Shown here: piece by piece, positions 52,896 through 62,100 of the stretch
Numbering within the stretch: the stretch's first letter is position 1
How the letters are laid out: the number at the start of each line of letters is the position of its first letter
Assembly: GCF_028288225.1 (NCBI RefSeq)
Contig: NZ_JAQBOC010000078.1
Location: forward strand, 62,001-126,000
Length of the DNA stretch: 64,000 bases
Source of the DNA: Mucilaginibacter sp.
GTDB taxonomy: Bacteria > Bacteroidota > Bacteroidia > Sphingobacteriales > Sphingobacteriaceae
Reading direction: 5' to 3'
Position numbers and translations under genes: made by a program
The notes under the pieces: model-generated
Databases searched by the model: none
What the model saw: the letters and a program-made list of their open reading frames with translations, nothing else
What the model was told of the DNA's origin: nothing

Positions 52896-54056
52896 ATGAA
52901 ACGGCCGCTAAAAATTGGTTTGTTATCCCCTTATTCAGGCATTTACCCGTTTTATTCTGCACATTTAACAGCGGGCATACTTTTGGGTATGAACCTTGAC
53001 CCCTTCAGGCAAAACCAGGTACAATTTATACCGGCATATACCAAATTGGGTTCACCTGCCGCTACACAGGAAGCTGCCAATAAATTAATTTTTTTCGATC
53101 AGATAGATATTCTTTCAGGTTTGATCAGTTATCAATCAGTACCTGATCTTATCCCGGCAATTGAAACCCACAAAAAACTGGGCTTCTTTTTTGATATGGG
53201 CGAGTATATTCCATATTTTAATCATTTAAGCCCGGATATTTTTTACTCTTCGCAACAGATCTGGCAAACGCAATATGCACTGGGTAACTGGGCACATAAT
53301 GAATATGGCGATACCGGTATGATGGTGATGCCGCTGTATGAATCGGGCTATCATTTAAGCAACGCATTCAGGCATGGGGCGGGTGATGCAGGCTCAACCC
53401 AAATGTTAAGCCATATTTTCCCAAATAAAACCGGGTGGGGGCAAGCCGAACTCGATGTTTTTTTTGATGAAGTAAAAAAGTATGCGCCTTCATACGTGCA
53501 TGCCATATTTACCGGCCAGCAGGGCAACCAGTTTTTAACCGCCTGGTGCAATTCGGGCTATCATAAGCAGATCCCTCTTTTAGTTGCCGAGAATATGGCT
53601 TATGATGATGTGCTGCGCGACGTAGCCCACCTTGATCTTGAATTATATTCAGCTATATCATGGAATTATGATTCTGAAGATATAAGGAACAGGGAGTTTG
53701 TAAAAAAATTTGAATCAAAAGGCGGGCAAAAAGCAAATATTTTTGGTTTGCTTGGCTATGAAGCCGGCCTTGCGCTAAATGCAGTGAAGCCACAGCTTGA
53801 AAAACAAGACTGGGATGGCGCGAAAGCCTTGTTGCGTAAAGAATCATTAAAAGGGCCGCGGGGCGAACGTAATTTTTATCCGCAGTCAGGGTTCTCCTTG
53901 CCAATTACTGATATAGTACGAATTAAAACAACAACAAATAAGATTTATAAAACAGTCGTAAGTCAGGGTAACGGCTTAAAGTTCGATTCAGCGAATTTTA
54001 AAGCGATACACGAAGGTTGCTTAAGTGGCTGGCAAAATCCATATATGTGTATCTAA
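52896..54056 (+). CDS. LivJ-like type I periplasmic-binding-fold protein without signal peptide
   Basis: A 386-residue protein of the branched-chain-amino-acid-binding (Peripla_BP_6-like) fold: the N-lobe starts KIGLLSPYSGIYPFYS, with GILLGMNLDPFRQNQVQF following, and the C-lobe contains LLGYEAGLALNAVKPQLEKQ near 285. Normal members are exported and feed an ABC importer; this one has no signal peptide or lipobox at its N-terminus, and no permease or ATPase gene is near. It begins 6 bp after collar 3 and ends 10 bp before the giant secreted protein, so the three are almost certainly one operon. Its role is unknown: perhaps a sensor or binding component of this system. Confidence 0.85.
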   Translation: MKRPLKIGLLSPYSGIYPFYSAHLTAGILLGMNLDPFRQNQVQFIPAYTKLGSPAATQEAANKLIFFDQIDILSGLISYQSVPDLIPAIETHKKLGFFFDMGEYIPYFNHLSPDIFYSSQQIWQTQYALGNWAHNEYGDTGMMVMPLYESGYHLSNAFRHGAGDAGSTQMLSHIFPNKTGWGQAELDVFFDEVKKYAPSYVHAIFTGQQGNQFLTAWCNSGYHKQIPLLVAENMAYDDVLRDVAHLDLELYSAISWNYDSEDIRNREFVKKFESKGGQKANIFGLLGYEAGLALNAVKPQLEKQDWDGAKALLRKESLKGPRGERNFYPQSGFSLPITDIVRIKTTTNKIYKTVVSQGNGLKFDSANFKAIHEGCLSGWQNPYMCI

Positions 54057-54066
54057 ACCAAACTTT

Positions 54067-57000
54067 ATGAAACAAATCTTTACAAAAGGGTTTTACATTA
54101 TTTCAGTAATTATTCTTTTAGCGGGAGCAACGCTTCCTGCCTGGGCGCAGCCTGTACTTACTCATTCAAACGTTGAAGCCGGCTTTTTAAACAGCGGTTT
54201 AACCAAGGATGTAGCAGGTAACATATATGTTATCCATGTAAAACCGGGTACGGGCGGTGTAAAGGGTGAGGTGTTAAAGTATACAAACGGCACCGGGACC
54301 GGGTTAAGTATTTATACGCTTGCATCTGATGGTAATGATACAGGCACTGGCGGTGATATGCCATGGGGAATTGCAGTTACCAGTAATGGTACTGTTTACG
54401 TTACAACGGATTTTACAGCAAACGGAGGTCAGATTATAAAGTTGACTTCTAACAGTGGCACAAGTGGTACATTTTATACGCCGAGTGTTTTCAGGCATGG
54501 CTCATATTACTCTGCATTAGCAGTTGACGCAAGCGATAATTTATATGCTGCACAATTGGATGGCACCCATGCGCATTATGCGGTTTACAAGCATCTAACA
54601 GCAACAGTTGACAGTGTGCTTTTATATGACAATTTAAGCAATAATCCAGGTAACTCATTTCCTACTGGTCTGGCTGTATCGCCAATTACCAATGATATTT
54701 ATGTTACCGACGATTTTAACCAGGACGGAGCTTTTCCAAATGATAAAGGCGGCATTATCAGGTTAGCGGCAGCTAGTTCATATGCTGCATCTGTTTTATC
54801 AACAAATAACTTTGCTACAGCTCTTGCGTTTGATGTTGCAGGTAACCTTTACAGTTCAGAGAACAGCGGCACCGGTTATAAACTGGTTAAATATACCGGT
54901 GGTTTAGGCACACCAACAGTTTTATCAACGGCTTTGCATTTTAATGGCATTTTATATCCGTGGGGTATAGCCATAACAAACAGTGTTAATATTTTTGCCG
55001 GTGATGGCGATGGCAGCCTGGGCGGTGCTGTTTTACATTTTTATGGTACCCCTACTGTACAGGCAAGCACAGTATCATTTACAAATATAAATACAACTAC
55101 CGCTACTGTTAACTGGACAGGCGAGGGTAACGGTACCAAAAGAGCGGTTTTTATATCGCAGGCAACAAGCGGCAGCCCCGTACCTTTAAATAGTACCACC
55201 TACACAGCAAGCACAGTTTTTAGCACCGGTACAGGCCCTGGCGCCTGGCATTGCATCTACAATGGAACCGGACAATCATTAGTAAATATAACTGGCCTTA
55301 CCGCAGCAACTCAATACCAGGTAATGTCTGTAGAGTATAATGGACTGGCAGGCTCTGAAAACTACTTGACCACAACCACTGCAAATAACCCGGCAAATTT
55401 ATATACCAACACTACGGTTACATCTGTTAACAGGAAGGCTCTGGCTGCAAACCCAACCAATGCAACATCTGTTAATTATACGGTAACATTAGGTGCGGCT
55501 GTAACAGGCTTATCAACCAGTAACTTTGATTTAACAACTACCGGAACTATTACCGGCGCAAGTGTAAGCTCGGTAACAGGTACCGGACCGGCATATACTG
55601 TAAATGTAAACACAGGCACCGGTGATGGCACAATACTATTAAATGTAAACAATGCTACCGGGTTATTACCAGGGATAAGCTCGTTGCCATATACCGCGGG
55701 TCAGTCATTTACAGTCGACAAAACTCCGCCTACTTTGGCAATTACAAGCGATAAGGCGGCTTTAAAAATTGGCCAAACAGCAACTATCACTTTCACTTTT
55801 AGTGAAGATCCTCTATCAACCTTTGCCTGGGATGGCGCCACTGGCGATGTGGTAATTTCGGGTGGTACTCTGGGAGCAATATCAGGTACCGGCTTAACCC
55901 GTACGGCTACCTTTACTCCAACTGCCAGTACCAATGGCGGCACTGCAAGCATTACAGTGGCTGCAAGCTCATATACCGACCTGGCCGGGAACGGCGGCGG
56001 TGCGGGCACAACGCCTGCTATCAGTTTTGATACACAGGCACCCGCAGCACCATCAACACCTGATATGCTCGCAGCAAGTGACTTTGGCACCTCATCTACA
56101 GATAATAAAACAAATTTAAACACGCCAACTTTTACCGGCACTGCCGAAGATGGTTCAACAGTTACTTTATATGATACTGATGGCACAACGTCGCTTGGAA
56201 GTACAACTGCTACAGGTGGTAACTGGTCAATAGTCAGTTCAATACTAAGCGCTGGGGCTCATACTATTACGGCCAAGGCGACGGATGCGGCAGGCAATAC
56301 CGGCCCGGCCTCTTCCGGTTTGGCAGTAACTATTGATATAACCTCGCCAACCGTTAATATAGGCAGTTCTTCGGTAGCATCAATTGGCGCCGGTGCCGGA
56401 AGTGTAACTTATGATATAACTTATGCAGATAATGATTTTGCTTCAAGTACACTTGCTGCAAGTGATGTATCACTTAACACAACAGGTACAGCAACAGGTA
56501 CTGTGGGCATCACCGGTTCCGGGACAACACGTACTGTAACTATTTCGGATATTGCAGGTTCAGGTACAATGGGCATATCTTTGGCCGCCGGAACTGCAAC
56601 AGATAATGCAGGAAACTCAGCGCCTGCGGCGGGTCCGTCAGGTACTTTTACGGTTTATTCAAACGATGCAACACTGTCTGACCTTACCACAACCGCAAAT
56701 AATTTAACACCTGCTTTTGACAGCGGTACATTAACCTATACGGCAACAGCACCGAATGCAACTACCTCGGTAACAGTAAGGCCAACGGCGGCTGATGCCG
56801 GTGCAAGCATACAGGTACAAGTAAATGGCGGCGGCTATGTTGCTTTAAGCAGCGGCACGGTGTCATCAGCACTTGCATTAAATGTAGGCGATAACCCTAT
56901 TGATATACAGGTAACAGCCGAAGACGGCACCACGATAAAGACCTATACGATAACAGTAACCCGTGCACCATCCGCCAATTCCATACTAACCAATCTTAAG

Positions 57001-58503
57001 TTAAGTCCACCGGTAAACCGTACATGGGTACCAGGACCTAACTTTAGGGATTATGTGGCAACTGTAAGTAACACTGTTACTTCGGTTACCTTAACCCCAA
57101 CCACGCAGGACCCTACAGCTACAATAACGATCAATAATATAGCGGTAGCATCAGGTACACCATCAGGAGGCATAACACTAAACGCAGGTGATAACATCAT
57201 CACCACTGTAGTAACCGCACAGGATGGAAGCACAAAAACCTATAACATAACAGTCACCCGTTTAAAATCGGCAAACGCTATATTAAACTCGCTTTCGTTT
57301 AATCCTTACGTAACCCGTACAACAGTAACCGGAACTCACTACAGGGACTATACAGCAACAGTAGATAATGCGGTAAGCTCGGTAATGGTAACGCCTGTAA
57401 CCCAGGACCCGACAGCTACCGTAAAGATCAATAATGTAACGGTAGCATCCGGATCCGCATCAACCGCTATCCCGCTGAGTGTAGGAACAAACACTATTAC
57501 CACGGTAGTAACCGCAGATGACGGAACAACTCAAAACACCTATAGCATGGTGATAACCCGTCGGCCATCCACCAATGCCTTATTAACCTCACTTTCGTTT
57601 GATCCGTTTGTAATCAGAACCACCGTATCCGGAACTCACTTCAGGGACTATACAGCAAGCGTAAAAAACAGTGTAGCCTCAATAGCGGTAAGCCCTGTAA
57701 CCCAGGACCCAACAGCTACAGTAAAAGTTAATAATGTAACTGTAAGCTCAGGGTCGGCGTCAGCCCCTATTCCGCTAAATATAGGAGACAACACCATTAC
57801 CACGGTAATAACGGCAGGCGACGGAACAACCCAAAATACGTATAGCATAGTAATTACCCGCGAAACAACTGCCTTATTAACTTCGCTTACGTATAATCCG
57901 TCAATATCGGTAACCACGGTACCAGGCTCTAACTTTAAGGATTACACCGCAAGTGTAACTAATTCAGTAAGCTCGGTTACGGTAAGGCCTGTAACACAGT
58001 ATTCTACCTCAACAGTGAAGGTAAATGATGTAACAGTAGCGTCAGGATCAGCTTCAGCATCTATCCCGCTAAATGTAGGAGATAACACCATTACTACGGT
58101 AGTATCTGCAGCAGGTGTAACAACCAACACTTATAGCATAGTGATAACCAGGGCAGCACCAGACGGACTTGCATCCTTATACGATGAAAAACTGGTAGCC
58201 GTAGCCCCGGTTAGAAGCAACGGGATTGTGGTACATCAAAACCTTTCGCCAAACGGCGATGGAAACGGCGACGTGCTGGTGATAGATGGCATAGCCGCTT
58301 ACCCTGAAAATACATTAACCATTATGAACCGTAATGGCTCGATGGTATACCAGGCAAAAGGTTATGACAATACAACAAAAGTGTTTGATGGGCATGCCAG
58401 CAATGGCAAACTGCAGCAGGCCGGAACTTATTTTTATTCATTAGATTATAAAGAAGGGAATGACCTGAAACATAAAACCGGGTTTATTATACTTAAATAT
58501 TAA
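54067..58503 (+). CDS. Giant T9SS type B protein: propeller, Ig-like and cadherin-like domains
   Basis: A 1478-residue protein. I chose the ATG at 54067 because a normal signal peptide starts there (KQIFTKGFYIISVIILLAG, cleaved near ALPAWAQ-type residues 25-28); a frame from 54025 overlaps the upstream gene. An NHL-like propeller (about 35-330, with repeats such as DVAGNIYVIHV and DVAGNLYSS) is followed by an FN3-like segment and then bacterial Ig-like domains (about 450-865). Five cadherin-like repeats (about 868-1385) and a type B sorting domain (SPNGDGNGDVLVIDG to HKTGFIILKY) complete it. It is the last gene of the collar 3/LivJ-like operon and is followed by stacked hairpins. Confidence 0.9.
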   Translation: MKQIFTKGFYIISVIILLAGATLPAWAQPVLTHSNVEAGFLNSGLTKDVAGNIYVIHVKPGTGGVKGEVLKYTNGTGTGLSIYTLASDGNDTGTGGDMPWGIAVTSNGTVYVTTDFTANGGQIIKLTSNSGTSGTFYTPSVFRHGSYYSALAVDASDNLYAAQLDGTHAHYAVYKHLTATVDSVLLYDNLSNNPGNSFPTGLAVSPITNDIYVTDDFNQDGAFPNDKGGIIRLAAASSYAASVLSTNNFATALAFDVAGNLYSSENSGTGYKLVKYTGGLGTPTVLSTALHFNGILYPWGIAITNSVNIFAGDGDGSLGGAVLHFYGTPTVQASTVSFTNINTTTATVNWTGEGNGTKRAVFISQATSGSPVPLNSTTYTASTVFSTGTGPGAWHCIYNGTGQSLVNITGLTAATQYQVMSVEYNGLAGSENYLTTTTANNPANLYTNTTVTSVNRKALAANPTNATSVNYTVTLGAAVTGLSTSNFDLTTTGTITGASVSSVTGTGPAYTVNVNTGTGDGTILLNVNNATGLLPGISSLPYTAGQSFTVDKTPPTLAITSDKAALKIGQTATITFTFSEDPLSTFAWDGATGDVVISGGTLGAISGTGLTRTATFTPTASTNGGTASITVAASSYTDLAGNGGGAGTTPAISFDTQAPAAPSTPDMLAASDFGTSSTDNKTNLNTPTFTGTAEDGSTVTLYDTDGTTSLGSTTATGGNWSIVSSILSAGAHTITAKATDAAGNTGPASSGLAVTIDITSPTVNIGSSSVASIGAGAGSVTYDITYADNDFASSTLAASDVSLNTTGTATGTVGITGSGTTRTVTISDIAGSGTMGISLAAGTATDNAGNSAPAAGPSGTFTVYSNDATLSDLTTTANNLTPAFDSGTLTYTATAPNATTSVTVRPTAADAGASIQVQVNGGGYVALSSGTVSSALALNVGDNPIDIQVTAEDGTTIKTYTITVTRAPSANSILTNLKLSPPVNRTWVPGPNFRDYVATVSNTVTSVTLTPTTQDPTATITINNIAVASGTPSGGITLNAGDNIITTVVTAQDGSTKTYNITVTRLKSANAILNSLSFNPYVTRTTVTGTHYRDYTATVDNAVSSVMVTPVTQDPTATVKINNVTVASGSASTAIPLSVGTNTITTVVTADDGTTQNTYSMVITRRPSTNALLTSLSFDPFVIRTTVSGTHFRDYTASVKNSVASIAVSPVTQDPTATVKVNNVTVSSGSASAPIPLNIGDNTITTVITAGDGTTQNTYSIVITRETTALLTSLTYNPSISVTTVPGSNFKDYTASVTNSVSSVTVRPVTQYSTSTVKVNDVTVASGSASASIPLNVGDNTITTVVSAAGVTTNTYSIVITRAAPDGLASLYDEKLVAVAPVRSNGIVVHQNLSPNGDGNGDVLVIDGIAAYPENTLTIMNRNGSMVYQAKGYDNTTKVFDGHASNGKLQQAGTYFYSLDYKEGNDLKHKTGFIILKY

Positions 58504-58504
58504 G

Positions 58505-58528
58505 GATTAAGACTTGTTAGTCTTAATC
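58505..58528 (+). terminator. First of three stacked hairpins after the giant gene
   Basis: A 9-bp perfect stem GATTAAGAC / GTCTTAATC with a TTGTTA loop, one base after the stop codon. Confidence 0.7.
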
Positions 58529-58534
58529 AATTTG

Positions 58535-58569
58535 ATAAAAGCAAGGGTAGTTCTTACTCTTGCTTTTAT
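58535..58569 (+). terminator. Second stacked hairpin
   Basis: An 11-bp stem ATAAAAGCAAG / CTTGCTTTTAT with a 13-nt loop, then a T-rich tail. Confidence 0.75.
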
Positions 58570-58675
58570 TGTTCTTAGCATATGTTGAAGCTGTTTTATT
58601 CTTAGCCTGAAGGTAATTAATCGCTAACCTTTAATCTAAAATGACAGAACCATTTGATCTGCATTAAATTCATTT

Positions 58676-58699
58676 AAAGGGCTCTTAAAGAGCCTTTTT
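58676..58699 (+). terminator. Third stacked terminator
   Basis: AAAGGGCTC / GAGCCTTT with a one-base bulge and a TTAAA loop, followed by a T-run. It is a typical intrinsic terminator, 173 bp after the stop of the giant gene. Confidence 0.8.
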
Positions 58700-58789
58700 G
58701 CGTTGTGGTTCATCAGGGTGATAGTGTAATGGATTAAGTTAAAACAGGTATATTTAAAACTACTTCGTTATAATAATACAGATCACATC

Positions 58790-59047
58790 ATGAAAATAAT
58801 TCTTTGTGTCCTGATGCTTATGAGTGCGGCTATTTTGACTCAGGCACAGGAGGGGCCTTTGCCTTTGTATCCAAACGGTGTGCCTAATGCTAAGCCTGTG
58901 CCGGCAACTTATATTGAAAAAAGTAATAATGGATTGGTAAGCTGTGTAAGCATATCAACTATTACACCTTATTTGCCTGCAAATGGAATGGCAAATGGTA
59001 TAGTCATATTGATATTTCCCGGCGGGATAAATAGTGTAAAAAGGTAA
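58790..59047 (+). pseudogene. Truncated secreted esterase fragment
   Basis: An 85-codon frame with a signal peptide (KIILCVLMLMSAAILTQA) and then PLPLYPNGVPNAKPVP, an opening typical of exported alpha/beta-hydrolase esterases of the acetyl-xylan-esterase kind. The frame reaches ANGIVILIFPGGINSVKR and stops. This is just where the oxyanion region (P-G-G-G-Y) should begin, and the catalytic Ser, Asp and His parts are missing. The following DNA does not contain the remainder in any frame. It looks like an N-terminal remnant left by a deletion, though a short functional peptide cannot be excluded. Confidence 0.6.
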
Positions 59048-59114
59048 AGATGCATTAGAGATTAAGAAGTACTTTTATTGCGATTTTTTAAATTAAAAGG
59101 TGATGTGCTTTGTG

Positions 59115-59122
59115 TAGTTTTG
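59115..59122 (+). promoter_or_regulatory. -7 box TAGTTTTG of the right-edge giant gene
   Basis: Exact TAnnTTTG match, 36 bp before the ATG at 59159. An earlier ATG at 59140 stops after five codons. Confidence 0.5.
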
Positions 59123-59158
59123 CCTTTAAATCAACCAAAATGTTATCACACAATTAAA

Positions 59159-62100
59159 ATGAATGCAAACCTACTTTCATCACGTAAATCATTTTTAGCA
59201 ATCCGGCATTTCGTTAAGGTAAGCTTATTGATAACTACTGCTCTTTTTGGTGCGGGTATTACCTTATATGCAGTTGCAAAAGCAGGATCAAAAGAAAATT
59301 TTGCGAACAGGCATTACGTTTATAATACCGGCAACCATGTAGTAAAAAACGGCACATCTTATACAGCATCAAAAAAAGCATGGTTCACTAATACGCCAGT
59401 AGCGCCAATAATCAACTATGGAAGCCATCATATAACCTTTCACCAGGGTACAGCTGTTTCATTAACGCCAACAAGCAGTGGCGTAGGCGCACCCGGTGGT
59501 TATAGCGACCCGGTTGTAGTAGGCACAGGGTTATCATCAGGGGCGGCAGGAATAGCTTTGGATGCAGCAGGTAATATGTATGTTGCCGATGGAGGCACAA
59601 ACAGCATAAAATTAGTACTGGCCGATGGCAGCAATACAACAGTTATTGCTTCGGGGATATTTAACCTGCTCGCTGATGTTGCCATTGATTGCAATGGCAA
59701 TGTATATGCTGCTGACCAGCAAAATATATGGGAAATACCGGCAGGCGGCGGCAGCCCTTTTACTGTAGGTTCGGGTTTCACTGAGCCTACAGGGGTGGCG
59801 GTTGACAAAGCAGGCAACATATATGTAGCTGATTATGATTTCGGAATTGGAGCCGCCGCCGTTTATAAAATGGCGAATGATGGTACCGGTATAACCCGAA
59901 TTGATAATGGAATATCAGGAGCTTCTAAAATTAAACTCGATATTGCAGGGAACGTGTATGTAACTGATTTAAATGCAGGAAATCTGTATGAGATCCACGC
60001 AGACGGCAGCCCACAATCGCTTTTAGCCACAGGCTTTAGTTTCCCATCCGGGTTAGCGGTTGATGGTTTTGGCAATGTGTATGTGGAAGATAATAGTACA
60101 AAAAAAACATATAAAGTTGTGCCTGGTGGCAGTACACCGGTTGATTTGGGTATTTCCTTGTCTTCGCCGCTGGGGATTGCTATCGATGCTGCCTACAACC
60201 TGTATATAACAGATGCTAACGAAAGCGGCGTAAATAAAATCTCGCCGGCAGGTGGTTATTTTATAAGCGCGCCATTACCGGCAGGCTTAAGCTTTGACAG
60301 TACAACCGGCACCATCAGCGGCACGCCGACAACGCTTACCGCCGAAAAGCGATACATTATTACTGCTTACAATGGGGCGGGCGGCGTTTCTGATACGCTG
60401 CGGATAAAGGTTAATGCCCCCGTGCCGGTAATTAGCTATACCAACCCGCCTGTTTATACAGCAGGTACAACTATTACACCACTTGTGCCAACCGCCAGCG
60501 GGGTTGATGCGCCGGGTTATGCCGCGCCCGGACTTGTGGCTAATGGGTTTTTGGCCCCTTTAGGTATAGCGGCAGATACATTAGGAAATGTATATGTTGC
60601 CGACAAAGGGAACAACCTGGTAAAAAAGATCAATGTAGATGCCGGAACATCGGTATGTATGGGTTCGGGTTTTAATACACCGTCTGGCGTGGCGGTAGAT
60701 GCTGCGGGGAACATATATGTTGCAGATTCAGGTAATGGTTTGGTTAAAAAAATCCCGGCAGACAATAGCGGAATTGTGAATATTGGGACAGGGTTTAATG
60801 TGCCGGTTGGCGTGGCGGTTGATGTTGCCGGGAATGTCTATGTAGCTGATGCGGGCAATGCTGCGGTTTATAAAGTACCTGTCAGCGGTGCCCAGGTAAC
60901 TATGGCTACGGATTTTGATGATTTAACAGGTATTGCTGTTGATCAGCATAGCAATGTATACGTTTCTGACGGAAGCGCATCATCGGTATATAAAATACCG
61001 GCTAAAGGCGGCGGCGCGGTAGATATAGGCTGCCTGTTTAATTTTCCTGCTAATGTTGCGGTGGATGCTGCGGGCAATGTATATGTTGCTGATGGGTACG
61101 ATAGCCATGTATATAAAATTGATGGCGGAAGAGGTAATCCTGTAAATACAGGTTTCACCTATGATTTTCCATCGGGTGTTGCAATAGATCCATCCGGGAA
61201 TTTGTTTGTTGCCGATGCATCTGCAAATACGCTTTATAAGGTTACCCCATCCGGTGGCTATAATTTAAAAACTGCCTTGCCTGCCGGGTTACGTTTTAAT
61301 GATACCACGGGTACTATAAGCGGTAAACCTACTGCGGCTATTGCTGCTGCAAGCTATACCGTTATTGCCTATAACGCAGGCGGCGGAGCTTCGGCTTCCT
61401 TTAGTATTGAAGTTGATAATCCTCCGGCTCCAACTATAAGCTATGCTAGTTTACAAACCTACACGGCAGGTACTGCTATTACACCGCTTGCACCAACTGC
61501 CAGCGGTGTGGGTGCCCCCGGATATAATAGCACCCCAATTACTTTAGCCGCGGGCTTTAATCAGCCGGGCGGCACAGCAATTGATGCTGCGGGTAATGTG
61601 TATTTTGCCGATTCGGGCAATAATAAGGTAATGATGTTACCGGTGGGTGGTGGCCCAGCTATTGAACTAGGCAGCGGGTTTGTCTTCCCTACAGGAGTTG
61701 CATTAGATGCCGCCGGTAATATATATGTTGCCGACCAGGGCAATGGATTAGTAAAAAAAATGCCAGCAGGTGGCGGAACGCCGGTAAGCATAGGCACAGG
61801 ATTTAGTGGCCCGGGCAGTGTGGCGGTAGATGCCGCAGGCAATGTATATGTAGCCGACTCAAGCGATGGAACCGTTTACAAGATATGTGCAGGAAGCGGA
61901 AATACCGTACAACTGGGTGGCGGGTTTATTAGCTTAACAGGTATTGCGGTTAATGGAAAAGACAATTTATATTTTACCGATGGCGGCGACCATGCAGTGT
62001 ATAAGGTTTCTTTGGCCGGAGGTATTCCTTATAATATCGGGTGCTATTTCAATTATCCATCAGGCATTGCAGTTGATAATTCGGGTAACGTATATGTAAC

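Noticed and set aside
52896..54056. Amino-acid ABC transporter operon
   Set aside because: Only a binding-fold protein without signal peptide is present; no permease or ATPase genes lie in the window.
55701..56186. 161-codon minus-strand open frame opposite the Ig-like region
   Set aside because: Pro/Val-rich shadow of a Thr/Gly-rich repeat domain; no independent evidence.
59048..59158. Continuation of the truncated esterase in another frame
   Set aside because: The +1 frame gives about 18 codons without hydrolase motifs before a stop, so a simple frameshift does not restore the enzyme.
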